Shown here one piece after another: positions 19,037 through 31,006 of a stretch of 64,000 nt of DNA. The stretch is from the NCBI RefSeq assembly GCF_907165205.1, contig NC_058191.1, positions 12,960,501 to 13,024,500 of the forward strand, read 5' to 3'. Source of the stretch: Coccinella septempunctata. Its lineage: Eukaryota > Arthropoda > Insecta > Coleoptera > Coccinellidae. Positions within the stretch are counted from its first letter, which is position 1. Each line of letters opens with the position of its first letter. The notes under the pieces were generated by a model that saw only the letters and a program-made list of their open reading frames with translations, ran no database searches and was not told the origin of the DNA. The translations under genes and the position numbers were made by a program.

Positions 19037-19226
19037 CCTCACTCTCTTTCTGTCACAGTTTGATATGGAGATAAAATACAACCCTGAAAAGTACAATTTA
19101 GAAGCAAACTGTCTTAGTAGGAATGCAGTGTTGGAAGCAGAAAAAAATCAAGAAGAAATATTGAGAACAGTAAATTGTGTTTGTCTTCAAGATGTAATAA
19201 TGGATCAAAAAAACAATAAGAGTATC
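19037..19226 (+). pseudogene. Gypsy segment B, left piece (unit 2)
   Basis: As 4753-4942, ending in the target-site copy GAGTATC (19220-19226) before the foldback element. Confidence 0.8.
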
Positions 19227-20164
19227 ACTCATGTGAAGTTGGCGCCGACTTTTTCGAAAAATACAATTTTTTTTGGAGTTCTGGGTAGATTTGGAAGAGT
19301 TCTGGAGTTCCTGATGAAAATTTTGAATAGTTCCGGCAAATCGTGGATTTTAATGAAAAAAACAATTTGGTGGCGCTAATTTCACGCGACGCCGTCTTTC
19401 TCGAAAAAATTAGTTCTGATGCTGTCTTCGTTGAAGAAGGAAGAGTTCTAGAGTTCTTGATAGATTTTAGAAAGAGTTCTGCGAAAATCAAAAAAAAAAT
19501 TAGTACACAGGTTTTTGACTCTCGAAAAAAATCATTTTGAGAGAAAAAAATTGGAGATATTTCAGTTCTGATCAGAGTTCTGAATAGCGCTCAAAGAGTT
19601 CTACAAAATATTTCAAGTGACTTTTATCGAAAAAACAAAACTTTTCAATTTATCAGCAAAAATATGATCAGAAATTTGAAAACCAATATTTCCTATGTTG
19701 GCAATACTTGATCGCAGAAGAGTTCTGATAAGAGTTCTGAATAGCGCTCGAAGAGTTCTACAAAATATGTCAAGTGACTTTTATCAAAAAAACAAAACTT
19801 TTCAATTTATCAGCAAAAATAAGGTCAGGAATTTGAAAGTTTATATTTCCCATGTTGGCAAAACTTGATCGCAGAGAGTTCTGATGAGAGTTCTGAATAG
19901 CGCTCAAAGAGTTCTACAAAATATGTCAAGTGATTTCTATCGAAAAAACAAAACTTTTCAATTTATCAGCAAAAATAAGGTCAGGAATTTGGAAATTTAT
20001 ATTTTCTATGTTGGCAAAACTTGATCGCAGAAGAGTTCTGAATAGCTCTCGAAGAGTTCTAAATAATATGTAAAGTGACTTTTATCCAAAAAACAAAACA
20101 TTTCAATTCATCAACAAAAATAAGTTCGGGAATTTTAAAATTTATATTTCCTAATTGAACTCGA
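19227..20164 (+). repeat. Left inverted arm with tandem repeats (unit 2)
   Basis: Four GAGTTCTGAATAG repeats offset by 14284 from those in unit 1. Near-identical to unit 1, with a G for A in the AAAAAA run near 19542. Confidence 0.85.
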
Positions 20165-21143
20165 AATTTTTTCAAATTTCGGAATTTATTGATTAGAAGG
20201 CTCACAAAAGGATTTAGTTTTTGAGATGCGTCCTATGATATTTGATGTTAATTAGTCGATGACATACTCAAACGGGGAAATAAAAATAAATCGTGTCTTC
20301 CCGATAGGGCAAGTGGATAAGTAATGAAGGAAATTAATGCAGCAATTTAGATGAATATGCATGATGAAAAAATATACTTACTTTTGAGTCCGTTGAAAAG
20401 GCCTCGTAACAGAAAATATACACCAACAAAAAATTGAGACGGTTATTCCGTTATTTCACTGATATCCTCGAATCGAACTTTCGAAATTTTCACAAGCTAG
20501 GTAGCTATATACCAAGTATTGAACCGAATATCAACTCAAGATAGATTTGAATTTGCTCGTCTTCTTCTACAATCTACAACTTCGAGGCAGAACAGATGTT
20601 CAGTCTCAGATGAAGCTTTTTAAGGAATATTTTGGTGCAAGAAAATCCGCAATATGGTGTTAAAACTTCATCATCTGTTTTGTATTCTCCCATTTTCGAA
20701 AGAAGCCATATGACAGTTCAGATATTATTGCTTCAAAGACACTTGCCGACAACAGAATGAAGTTTTATTGCATCCCATTTCTAATATTGGAATCCTAGGG
20801 TATCGATAGAAAAATACCTGAACTATGAAGAATACGGGTTATCCGAAGATTTAAGAATGTTATTTTAGCCTTGGGTTGAATAATCAAAAATTCTAGGATA
20901 TTTTGAAATTAAATTTTTTGAATAGAACATACACGTAAATTTTGAATTATTAATTTCCATTAAGTTTTTACGGTGCATTGCTAAAATAGAAGGTGATTTT
21001 TCAAGCGTTGTTTTATTAAAAATCGAATAAAACACTCAATTTGCAACATATAGGTATTCAAAATTTTCATTGGAATTGATAACTTGGCCTTTACCATTTA
21101 CATTTTAAAGATAACTTCATGTAAATATTGTCCGCTGCTCTGT
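20165..21143. other. Foldback interior, left part, no gene recognised (unit 2)
   Basis: Copy of 5881-6859. In unit 3 this stretch is split by the second non-LTR element. Confidence 0.4.
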
Positions 21144-21443
21144 TTCAAAAGGTTTATTCGGAAGGTCAAATTTTTCGAGCATTTCTGCCTGTATTCCGAG
21201 AATTACAGGTGTTATGTTATCCTGTAAGGCTTCAATCGTGTTCGGTTTGTCCACATACTACTAACGACATTACATAACCCCTCAAGAAATAATCCAGAGG
21301 CATCAAATCGCATGATCTTGGCGGCAAATTCACAGGGCCATTTCGAGAGATAAGCTGCTCACCAAATTCATCCTTCAATTGTTGTTCATTGTTTCACGAG
21401 CTGTGTGGCATGTGGCACCGTCTTGATGAAACCACATGTCAAC
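21144..21443 (-). pseudogene. Tc1/mariner-like transposase relic, - strand copy (unit 2)
   Basis: The - strand reading, with one frameshift, gives DMWFHQDGATCHTARE (second catalytic Asp of the DDE/D triad), then LKDEFGEQLISRNGPVN, then PRSCDLMPLDYFLRGYV (third catalytic Asp region), then IEALQDNI. This is the C-terminal half of an insect Tc1/mariner-superfamily transposase. Frameshifts and substitutions show it is dead. The sequence runs continuously across 21270-21273, where unit 1 breaks. Confidence 0.75.
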
Positions 21444-21740
21444 TTAAATCGATTTCAAGCAAATAACCTGGTCATCATTGGTAACTACTAACAATAACCA
21501 ACAATGATCAATTGCATTCAAGGGCTTTTGGTCATTATTGGTTATAACATCGTGACGTCATAAACTAGCCCTTCAACGTCATCATTTTGGACGGCAGATA
21601 ACCGGAGATAACCATACTCGAGAGCTGGGTTAAACTTCTGGTTATTGAAGTGAGGTTAGAAGTCGTGAAGGGACATAACCAAGGGCAAAACCAGCAATAA
21701 CCGCGGTTATTACGGGTTATTCGCTTGAAATCGATTCAAG
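21444..21740. mobile_element. 297-bp inverted-repeat element, MITE-like (unit 2)
   Basis: The left end TTAAATCGATTTCAAGCAAA and on matches the reverse complement of the right end (GGTTATTCGCTTGAAATCGA...) over about 25 bp with few mismatches. The inside is rich in GGTCAT/GGTTAT motifs and has no coding frame. TCAAC lies just outside both ends and could be a target duplication. It sits exactly between two transposase relics that point away from each other. Confidence 0.6.
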
Positions 21741-21759
21741 TTCAACTCGGCCAGTTGGG

Positions 21760-21900
21760 GCGAAAAACAGATCGAAATGGCCATGTGAATAGGCCCAAAG
21801 ATCATGCGATTTGACGCCTCTGGATCATTTCTTGTGGGGTTATGTAAAGTCTCTAGTGTATGTGGATAAACCGAACACGATTGAAGCCAACAATTAAAAT
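21760..21900 (+). pseudogene. Tc1/mariner-like transposase relic, + strand copy (unit 2)
   Basis: The + reading, with a frameshift near 21810, gives RSCDLTPLDHFLWGYVK, then SLVYVDKPNTIEAN and a stop. It covers a region also present in the - strand relic, so this is a second, inverted copy and not the other half of one gene. Confidence 0.7.
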
Positions 21901-22089
21901 GAACCAACACTTTGCTGTAGACGATGGAGAATATCTTCCCCATATTTTTTCGAATGTGTAAAACTGCTGGAAAATAAAATTGATGAGAAATGTATCAGAA
22001 TTTATATTTCTTTCTGACATTCTAAGATCGAGAGTATGTTCCTCTTTGTTGTTTTGAAAATTTGAAATGGCTAAGAAAATTTATTTCCC

Positions 22090-22560
22090 CATGCACCCAT
22101 TCCATCAATTTTCTTGCGCTCCATCGTAAAGAATATATCGGTTCATTTTCATCGTTGGAGGTGGCGTTCTAGGGCTGTCAGAATGAAACAAAATTTTTTT
22201 CTGAGTACATTCTGATACACTCCTCTATCCACCAATTTTCTTGGCCTGATATTCTGAACCTGAAAAATGAGGAATAGGCGCTAAATTGTAGACTGAATAT
22301 TTCATTTTGATCCTCGGAGCTGTAGTATGAACATAAAATTATCCCTCTATGTACTTAAGCGATCAATTTCCTAGTCCGGATGTTTTGGACTTATTTATCT
22401 TCTGGAGAAGGAATCCTTAAATAATTCTGAATAGAAAAAGAGCGGCTGTCAGAATGAAAGAAAATTTTTTTCTGAGTACATTCTGATATATTCCTTTATC
22501 CACCAATTTTCTTGGCCGGCCATTCTGAACTTGAAAAACAGGAGGAATGTGAGCGTCATA
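22090..22560. repeat. Degenerate ~130-bp tandem repeats (unit 2)
   Basis: CAATTT(T)C followed by TTGG- or CTAG-like sequence recurs at 22106, 22233, 22364 and 22504. The second and fourth copies share a long block (CTGTCAGAATGAAA, then TTTTTTTCTGAGTACATTCT, then the CAATTTTCTTGGCC core) starting 271 bp apart. The first and third copies are much eroded. Probably an old satellite-like repeat. Confidence 0.55.
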
Positions 22561-23572
22561 GTAATATGAAAATCAATAATGAAATCAGGGATTATACAAA
22601 CTTGATCTATAATCCTTGGTATGAAATGAGTCTTTTCCTTCCTTGAACATAGGTAATTATTCGGTTCGCCATACTATAATGAATGAGGGAAAATAAGTTA
22701 AACGACTGCAGCATTGATATGAGAGATCGGCCGGCTGGTTCCATCAGGACAATACTCTTGATCATGAATCAATTTGGAATGTTAGAACATTACAGTCAAA
22801 TATTCCATGAGCTGTGATTTTCAACATCAATGCCATTTAGATTTTAGGATAAAGAATATATCATAACGTTGAATAATTTTCCTTGGATAGATGATGTTGT
22901 GTAATGATTCTCCTTGAACAGACTTTTATTAGAAAGAAACCTGAAAACTTCCACCAGAGAGTGCATAAACCCTTTACTTACTCAAGATGTTTCTATATCT
23001 TCCTTCATAAACTAAGTCAATGCAATTGTTTACGAAACTGAACATAATCTCTCAATGTAGTAATTTTGAAAGATCCTCATTTTGAACTTACTTTACATAA
23101 CTGGAATGGGGAAAAATTGTTAGGCAGTGAAAATAAGACTCGAAGTTGATATTTTTGCAGTTTTAGGTCTAACTGAAATATAAAAGTACAAATCTGGATC
23201 AGCTGATGACTGAAGTTAGGTACATAGGTTACGTTAATGTCAGCTGATGTGCTGCTTCCTTGGCTGTTGTGCGAAAATTGACCTTATCGACTGTGTGATA
23301 AGAAACGGCAACAGGCCCCGGGTGAAGCTGGATGCGTTTATATTCGTGTTGAAAAATCTCGAATTTCTGAAGCTTTTTTCTCGTATTTCCTATCTGTTTT
23401 CGTAGTCGAGAGTATTACGCGCCTATGGTCTGGCTATTCGTCTTTCGTTTGACATTTTCCGCGGACACGGACGGGCGGCTCTTTTCGGAGAAACAGAGAA
23501 TTCCGGAACCTCCAAATGAGCCGATTTCCCCTCTTACCCCTCCCACTCGGTGCTTACGAAATTAGTAGTACG
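22561..23572. other. Foldback interior, right part, no gene recognised (unit 2)
   Basis: About 1 kb; the last 300 bp are GC-richer than their surroundings (for example CCGCGGACACGGACGGGCGG near 23458). No frame with family features. Confidence 0.4.
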
Positions 23573-24320
23573 AGATAAATTTTCAAATTCCTGACCTTAT
23601 TTTTGCTGATAAATTGAAAAGTTTTGTTTTTTCGATAAAAGTCACTCGACATATTTTGTAGAACTCTTCGAGCGCTATTCAGAACTCTCATCAGAACTCT
23701 CCTGCGATCAAGTATTGCCAACATAGGAAATATTGGTTTTCAAATTCCTGACCTTATTTTTGCTGATAAATTGAAAAGTTTTGTTTTTTCGATAAAAGTC
23801 ACTTGACATATTTCGTAGAACTCTTCGAGCGCTATTCAGAACTCTTCTGCGATCAAGGATTGCCAACATAGGAAATATTCAAATTTCTGACCTTATTTTT
23901 GCTGAGGAATTGAGAAGTTTTGTTTTTTCGATAAAAGTCACTTGACATATTTTGTAGAACTCTTTGAGCGCTATTCAGAACTCTGATCAGAACTGAAATA
24001 TCTCCAATTTTTTTCTCTCAAAATGATTTTTTTCTAGAGTCAAAAACCTGTGTTCTAATTTTTTTTTTTGATTTTCGCAGAACTCATCAAGAATTCTAAA
24101 CTCTTCCTTCTTCAACGAAAAACAACATCAGAACTCATTTTTTCGAAAAAGACGGCGCCGCGTGAAGTTAGCGCCACCAATTTGTATTTTTCATTAGAAT
24201 CCACTATTTGCCGGAACTATTCAAAAGTTTTTATCAGGAACTCCAGAACTCTTTCAAATCTACCCAAGACTCCAAAAAAAAAGTATTTTTCGAAAAAGTC
24301 GGCACCAACTTCACATGAGT
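23573..24320 (-). repeat. Right inverted arm with tandem repeats (unit 2)
   Basis: Copy of 7005-7752, ending in the reverse complement of ACTCATGTGAAG. Confidence 0.85.
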
Positions 24321-24754
24321 GAATTTCAGGATAAAAGATAAAAGTTTAATAGAAAGAAAAGGTGTTTTTTTTCAAGAAGAAAACCAAAACAGAAAAAAAT
24401 AATTCTGACGGAAGAATTCAGTAGGGATCTAATAAAAAAAAATTCACTCCAACATGGGTCATATTGGGATTAATCAAATGATATCCATGCTTTCACCTTA
24501 TTATACATAACTAAATTTCTTGAATAATATGAAAAACCTATGTTCAACCTGATGCGAGTCCCGCATAAAGAATAAAACAAGAATAAAGAATAATTATGGC
24601 TCGCTTTCACAACTAGTCTATCAAAAGAGCCATTCGAAATAGTATCTATAGATACAATTGTTGGATTTGGCGGAAGTAGATCAACCAAAAAATATCTGCA
24701 TTTATTAGTGGATCACTTAGATATGCATTTATTCTGACTTCTAAAACACAAATG
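24321..24754 (+). pseudogene. Gypsy segment B, right piece (unit 2)
   Basis: As unit 1 but without the extra A/B-junction bases: GATTTGGCGGAAGTAGATC reads directly into integrase core codons (STKKYLHLLVDHL). This looks like the ancestral arrangement of the integrase. Shared with unit 3. Confidence 0.75.
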
Positions 24755-24808
24755 AGCTCAGATTTCATAAAATTTTATGAAATCTGAGCTGTTTGATAAT
24801 TATCAAAC
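24755..24808. repeat. Abutting perfect palindromes, 36 and 18 bp (unit 2)
   Basis: 24755-24790 and 24791-24808, identical to unit 1. Confidence 0.95.
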
Positions 24809-25037
24809 AGTTTTGGAAGAGGGAAACATAAAAAAATTTCAACCGATCAATATCCAGGAATTGAAAGTAGGAGTAAAGTATAATTTGAAGGGAGATAGAA
24901 AGACTGCATTGGAAAATAGTATAAAATACCACCAATATAACAAAAAAGTATTTGACGCACGTAGAAAGGATTATAACTTCAAAGTTGACGGACATTTTGA
25001 CGGATGTTTTCCAGTGACGGACTTCTTGAACGATTGA
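24777..25037 (+). pseudogene. Gypsy integrase C-terminal remnant (unit 2)
   Basis: 86 codons, unchanged from unit 1. Confidence 0.6.
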
Positions 25038-25062
25038 CGGACTGTCGGTCACAATGACGGAC
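24985..25062 (+). repeat. Five TGACGGA motifs (unit 2)
   Basis: Same motif order and spacing as unit 1. Confidence 0.7.
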
Positions 25063-25284
25063 GTCTGGTAACCTTACTATAAATCAAACAGTTTGGAAAA
25101 GCCAAAATTGTTGGATTTGGATTGGAATATTGACCTGGGGTGGTTCCCGGAGCATGTTTCCGGATAACATGCCAAAATTTAATTGCATTTCGATATTTAT
25201 GAAGGTCATTTTGGAAATTTCAACTTATTCATAATTTCTGTAAGTTTAGTTATAAAGAAACTCAATATAAAAATAACAATTATC

Positions 25285-25473
25285 ATGTGTGAAGAATCAA
25301 AGAAGCCCCAACAATATTCCAGATATTCGGCAGGAAGCGTCAAAGCAAAGATTAGCCTCTTTGAAAGAAGCCGCCCAATAAAAGGAACCGTAACTGTTAT
25401 AGAGAATGCCGACAAAGTTGTAGATTTTAGTTTTATGGCATCTGCGTCACAGAATGAATCATTTGTGAAATAG
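25285..25473 (+). CDS. Small unrecognised ORF (unit 2, 62 aa)
   Basis: Three residues (I-A-D) shorter than in unit 1 because GCCGACATT is absent; otherwise the same frame and stop. Confidence 0.3.
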   Translation: MCEESKKPQQYSRYSAGSVKAKISLFERSRPIKGTVTVIENADKVVDFSFMASASQNESFVK

Positions 25474-25578
25474 TTTGCCTAAAAGCACGAGGGTAATCAT
25501 GTACAGGTCCAGTTTATATTAGGTACTGTTATTACCGAATGCGCAGAAAATCCTCTGCATTCTGCAGCAATCTGTTAA

Positions 25579-26672
25579 TTGAATATCATTTGAAAACGGA
25601 TTCATTAAAATTTTAGTATCTACAAACATTTTAGTTTAATTGTATCTTCAAATGATAGGTACTGAGTAAAAAAATATCGTACAAAACGATAATTTTCGTA
25701 CAAATGGCAACGCTGCCAGTACCCCGTAATCCAAGTAGCCACAAAAAGCTGTAGCTGTGGAAGAAGACCTCAACAACACCGAGTCACGATACTAAAAAGA
25801 AAATTATTCCATCGTGACACCGAGTATTGTTGGTGTTATCGATTTATCGAATATGTCCGGACTAGAAACTGGACTGGAACTAATCTTTGGACTAGTAATT
25901 TCTCTGGACCGCATAAGGTCGGAACTGATCCATGAAATTGTTTGGATCAGCCTTCCCTAAACCAAGGTGCATCTATATTGCACATGGTAGCAGCTTGTTT
26001 TCAGTGGCCTGAATAGGGAATACTCCTTCTGACGAAAATGATGTTTTTTTTTATGAAATATCTTTTAAACGTCACATTTTGAAATAACTATTTCAACCTT
26101 TACCAAAAAAAATATTTTAAGAACTTAAAAATGAAAAATAAAAATAGGTATTTTAAATTTAAAGAGTTTGGATTCAATTGCACAAGTTGGCAACATCGAC
26201 TGAAATGTGCGTTGATAATAAAGGACAACAAATACATTATCTCGATGAGATAGAAAAAGATGGATGTCTATGCAGTCTGCGACGAACGAGGAAGGTCGTA
26301 AAATTTTATGGGATTTTTATTAATATACTGTATTATTTCGAATTTTAAACGATAGCGAAGTAATTGAGTTGATGATTTGTTGAAAGAATTAACATTAATA
26401 AAAAACATCAGACCCTAGTTGGTCAATAAATCGAATATCTGAGTTACTTCGGCACTTGAATCTCATAATAAAGTTGAAATTGAAAGATATTTCTCAAATA
26501 CATTATTCAATTTATTGTTCAGCAAGAACCACGAGAAGGTGCAGGGTCATCTCTTGCCATACAAAATATAAATTCTTGAGCACAACAAATATACAATTAG
26601 ATAAATCAATGAAATTTTTGACTTATAGTACCTAGTGTTGATTATTTTCAACTAAAAGACCGACGACACGAT
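25579..26672. other. Unit 2 right segment, no gene recognised
   Basis: Copy of 9056-10149. It reads AACCACGAG where unit 1 has AACCAAGAG, a variant shared by units 2, 3 and 4. Confidence 0.4.
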
Positions 26673-26987
26673 CTAATAATGGCAAATTACAGGATACATT
26701 CGAGAGGTAGTTTTTATTACCACTGTGAGAATTAGCGAAGAAGTTGAAATTAATCTCAAATACCTCTTAGTAGGAAAAATCAAAAATTTTCTCATTGATT
26801 CGAAACAAGATGCTGACTGAGAATATAACATAAATGACATTATTATTGTACTTGATGAGTACTTAATTTTATTCCTAATGATTTGTCTCAATTGATCTGT
26901 AATGATTTCTACTTGTCTGAGTTTATTAAAATTATAATTAAAACTATCCACTGAAAATGCCTCTGAAGAAAATAAAGAATTTTTCAA
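26673..26987 (-). pseudogene. Probable P-element/THAP9-like transposase fragment (unit 2)
   Basis: Identical frame to the unit 1 copy. Confidence 0.4.
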
Positions 26988-27273
26988 TAAATCTTGATGT
27001 TACAGTTGCTAAAATCTCATAGTTAGATTTTTATATCTAGCAAGTAAATTTGTAAGTTGAGACCACCTACTGAGGATATGATATGATATGATGAAAAGAA
27101 AGAATCCATTTTAAATCATGACATGAAAATTTTTTATGAACAATTTTAAAATTTCAAACGGTTCAAAAGGCTCCTATCGATTTGAACTGAAGCATCTACA
27201 GATAATGATTTCTCAAAATTAAGTATATAAAAATATAGGTACTCTAATTTCTTAACCTACAATCCAGATACTT

Positions 27274-28938
27274 GAGTTTTAGTGGAATAGGTAGTTGTTA
27301 TTAAGGTCATCAAAATCTTTACTAATATCTGAACTCATAAAGGTTTCTATTTCATTATCCTGTCTACTAAACTAATAATCTCATTCCTTCTTAGCTTGAG
27401 GGTTGATTTCGAAAGAGATTTTGGCAAATTTAGAAGAATTTTTGGGAAAGCGTCTGGTTGTAGTTTTGGATTTTTCAATAATAACATTTTAGTGGTTCCA
27501 TCCGGAAGTAAATATTTCACATCCCTAATAATATCACTTTCCTCAAAATGTTTCTCGCAAACCGAGCTATAAGCGAGGCTCGAGCGACGCTATAAGTGCT
27601 TGGAGTGAAATTTTTTCGTGGGATAGCTTTTACCCATAAGCTTAAGGTTTTCATCTTTTGGAAACTTGAAACAACTTACATCATTTCTGTTTTAGGAAAA
27701 TAATGATTGCTTCTGCAGGAGGGAAAACAACATTTTCACAACATTTTTCACACTAGTTGATCTCGATATCAAATTATCTCACCCAAATTTCGGAAGAAGA
27801 TTCGCCCAGAACTAGACGAGATCCGCTTCACTTCAAACTATATCGCACTTATTTCTCGCCGGTTTTTCACGAAAATTCAACGATTTATCGAACATAAACA
27901 ACACCACGTGTGAAACCTTTCGAACTAACTGCTGTACTGAATGATATCTCGACATTCTCGACGTTACGCTTACGCCATTGAACACTAAGAGAACTGGAAG
28001 GGCATGCAGGAAAACTGAGGAAGACTGAAAGGGAAGATGTAGAGAAATCTATCTCTCTCTGAGCTCTGTCAATTGGTTTATAACGATGTAAACAAAAACA
28101 ACCCGGGGCGGGGCGTTCGAGTGAGACGACTGCTGCGTCTGACGTCTGATGCGGTTATTCGATTGGTTGCCGAACCATTAGAAAGAGATTGGGTTGCTCT
28201 ACATCTTCCGTCTCAGTTGGACACACTTTTCGTCGTATTTCAGTACCTAAGAGGCCCTTCCAGTTCTTATAGACTTCAATGGCTTACGCAGAGAGATTTT
28301 GGCCCTGACTTACGCTTCGAATTTCTGTGCCTACAGGCGACGTTGCCGCTGTGGCGTTGTTCCGGGCTATTCCTTTAGAAGGCTCAAGGCTGTGAGTAGG
28401 CGCTGTTGCCAAATCAAAAACCAGAAACAAAACGTTTTGAATTTTAAAACCCCATATTTGAAGAATGATTTTGAATAGTTTTCGCGGTGCATTTGGAAAA
28501 ATCATGAATGAAACTCATAATTATTCAGTTTAAACTTGCATATGCATTGATAACCCAAATTGAGAAATCCCCCTCTTTTGATATGGCTCTTTTCCGCGAA
28601 ACCCCAGGCAACTGATCCATAAGTCAGTTGAGGCCTAGCAACGGCTTCAATAATCTTCAATTTTGTCTACTTTTCAAAATAAATTATCTCTTGCTTTAGT
28701 AAGTTATAATAATTCCAATCATTCAAGTGTAGAAATTACTCCAATGCAAATAATCAAGGCAGATTTAAATTATTCATTATTGTAATATATTTGTTACAAT
28801 TTCATATTTTATATTGTCATGTGTCAAACTCCCCACTAAGTCAAAATATGTTCTGATTGCGATCTGATGTAAAAATGAATCAGTGGTATTGTAGCAACAG
28901 GATATTGAAGTATACGTCATAAAAAAGTCGTTTTTCAA
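27274..28938. other. Unit 3 left segment, no gene recognised
   Basis: Copy of 630-2294. Private change TTTGGCCCTGAC near 28300. GC-box patch at about 28099-28174. Confidence 0.5.
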
Positions 28939-29988
28939 TTGTTGCAAAGCGATAGATATCATTCAAATACATCACATAATTTGGCGACGAGAATAAAAGA
29001 GTTCATCAGACTAGTTGAAGTGTGTTTTGATAGTGGATATTTTGTTCATGCTGGTGTTTTTTTCAAACAACTAGAAGGTACTGCCATGGGATCACCCACT
29101 AGTCCTATTTTGGCCAACTTAGTCATGAATGAGGTGTTTGAGTTTGTGAAGAGTCGTTTAAACTTTGATGTACCACTTATGAAAATGTATGTAGATGATA
29201 CCATCCTATTAGTACCATTTTTGGATCCTTTGTTGATGAGGGATGGGAACAATATCTTAAAAAATTGGTCCACTAACAGTAACCGTTGCCTTAATTTTTC
29301 AAGTAACCACAGTATGCAACAAAAATTGAATGTAATGAATAACTTGATAAGTAGAGTTTTAAAATTGAGTAATGAAAAATATAAACGAGAAAACCTTTCG
29401 AAAATAAAGAGTATCTTAAAAAACAATAATTACCCATCTTATTTAATCAGCAGGTTGTTGGATAATCACTTGAGACCTAAGATTGACATGACATCTACAG
29501 TCCCGCAAGGGGATGTCAAATATTTTAGATTTCTTTACCTCCCTAAATTAAGTAATAAAATAAATCACATTTTCGAGAATTTTTGCTGCAGTTGTGCATT
29601 TTATATCGTAAAGACCACGAAAATATTCTTTACTCGTTTGAAGGATAGAGTACCAGACCAGTTTAGAACTGAATTAATATATAAAATTCCTTGTCATAAT
29701 TGTGATAGTTGCTATATTGGCCAAACGAAGAAGTACTCGAAAGAAAGAATTAGACAACATGAATGTGACACTAACAATTTTGATAATAGGAATAAAACCG
29801 CTTTAGCTGATCATTCTTTTAAGACAGGTCATAAATTCAACTTTGAGCGAGTGTCAATTCTGTATAATGAATGTCGCCAATACAGCCGTAATATAAGTGA
29901 AATGATACATATAAAAACAAATAAAACAGTAAACCATAGGGAAGATGTGCAAGGTCTCAGCTCATTGTTCAACAGCTTATTGATTTGA
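28939..29988 (+). CDS. Penelope-like RT/GIY-YIG protein, 5'-truncated (unit 3)
   Basis: As unit 2, with I107L, shared with unit 5. The codon before the frame is CAA (28936-28938) where units 1, 2 and 4 have the stop TAA, so the open frame extends a few codons further upstream to a TGA; there is still no ATG. Confidence 0.85.
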   Translation: MLQSDRYHSNTSHNLATRIKEFIRLVEVCFDSGYFVHAGVFFKQLEGTAMGSPTSPILANLVMNEVFEFVKSRLNFDVPLMKMYVDDTILLVPFLDPLLMRDGNNILKNWSTNSNRCLNFSSNHSMQQKLNVMNNLISRVLKLSNEKYKRENLSKIKSILKNNNYPSYLISRLLDNHLRPKIDMTSTVPQGDVKYFRFLYLPKLSNKINHIFENFCCSCAFYIVKTTKIFFTRLKDRVPDQFRTELIYKIPCHNCDSCYIGQTKKYSKERIRQHECDTNNFDNRNKTALADHSFKTGHKFNFERVSILYNECRQYSRNISEMIHIKTNKTVNHREDVQGLSSLFNSLLI

Positions 29989-30384
29989 TGTTGTTGGTTG
30001 GAATAATATGTTTCTTTGTACTTGCTAATCGAGAGATTTCAATTGTTATAATATATTGTTTGTGTCGTTATCTGTAACTTTATAGTAATTTGGTTCTGTG
30101 ACGTTTATTTATTGTAATTAGATTATATTATATTTGATTCTATTGAACATTAGATTAGGGACAACACCAAATTTGTGGCTTCTATGTAACATAAAGCATA
30201 ATATTCTTTGATTTCACCTGCAAATTTGAATTGATCGCCGTGCATGTTTGAGCAGATATGAATACATCGACTTATTGTAGTAATTTATATATGGATAGTT
30301 CCACCTAAATTGTTTTCAACTAGGTGAATGTGGAAACCATAGTATGATTAAAAATTATCACCTGTAAATTCATGTATATTTCAG

Positions 30385-30424
30385 CCTTGAGAAAGGAGAA
30401 ACTCGAGCTCCGAAACGTCGGCGT
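30385..30424 (+). other. Hammerhead-like motif (unit 3)
   Basis: Same as unit 1, with the GTC retained. Confidence 0.35.
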
Positions 30425-30469
30425 TGTTAAAAGTCGTTTATTTATTAAAGTCCAATTACCTGATATATG

Positions 30470-30851
30470 ACTTTGTTAAAGATTATGAGGCCAGAATTGA
30501 TTTACAAATAGATAAATATTGTAACAAAAGACCGTATAGGTGTACTATGAAAGATAAAACAGAAATCGAATCACAAATTGCAGAACTCTTAAAAAAAGAA
30601 ATTATTTAGGAATCCTATAGCCCGTTCGCAGCACCGGTCAAAATAAATTTTTATAATGAATATATACCAAAAAGTGCCATAATTCATGAGTTAAATGAGG
30701 CACAAAAAAGAAAGAAAGCTATATACCAAGAAACACTAGCAGTCCTAGAAGCAGTACTTCATTGGCAACACCTGTTGATGGGAAGAACATTCAACTAAGT
30801 GTTTATTGCCATTAACCACTTCAGGATCTGAATATAAAAACGAGACCGGAT
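30470..30851 (+). pseudogene. Gypsy RT/RNase H relic (unit 3)
   Basis: As unit 1 up to the non-LTR 1 insertion point at GACCGGAT. Confidence 0.75.
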
Positions 30852-31006
30852 CATCATCATCATCATCATTCATTTTGCCTATTAGAAATTACAATTCTAG
30901 GACACGTCAATTCATCATATATCAAGTACATATACATTCAAAGACATAGTTTAAAAAAAATATATATATCGAGGACAAAAAAAAAACAGCTGAAGGCAAC
31001 ATGCTC

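Larger units (their letters stand above)
21274..23557. other. 2284-bp block present in units 2 and 3, deleted in unit 1
   Basis: Bounded by TTAC at 21270-21273 and 23554-23557; unit 1 keeps one TTAC. Because the left transposase relic continues across the left border here and is cut in unit 1, loss in unit 1 explains the data better than insertion here. Contents: the rest of the relic, a 297-bp inverted-repeat element, a second relic, degenerate ~130-bp repeats, then about 1 kb with nothing recognised, becoming GC-richer near 23290-23550. Confidence 0.75.
19227..24320. mobile_element. Foldback-like element, full-length form (unit 2, 5094 bp)
   Basis: Same ends and flanks as in unit 1 (right target copy GAATTTC at 24321-24327). 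The arms are 19227-20164 and 23573-24320. The interior is 2284 bp longer than in unit 1 because block 21274-23557 is present. The interior holds two transposase relics in opposite orientation, a 297-bp inverted-repeat element and degenerate tandem repeats. No intact transposase. Confidence 0.8.
10751..27273 (+). repeat. Tandem unit 2 (16523 bp)
   Basis: Contains every component of the repeat except the second non-LTR element: Penelope-like frame, intact first non-LTR element, gypsy A and B, and a full-length foldback element with a 2284-bp interior block that is absent from unit 1. Together with the nested insertion seen in unit 3 it gives the best reference for the undisturbed long form of the unit. 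Confidence 0.9.

Noticed and set aside
21710..21943. 77-codon - frame next to the 297-bp element
   Set aside because: It is antisense to the + strand transposase relic, which explains the sequence better.
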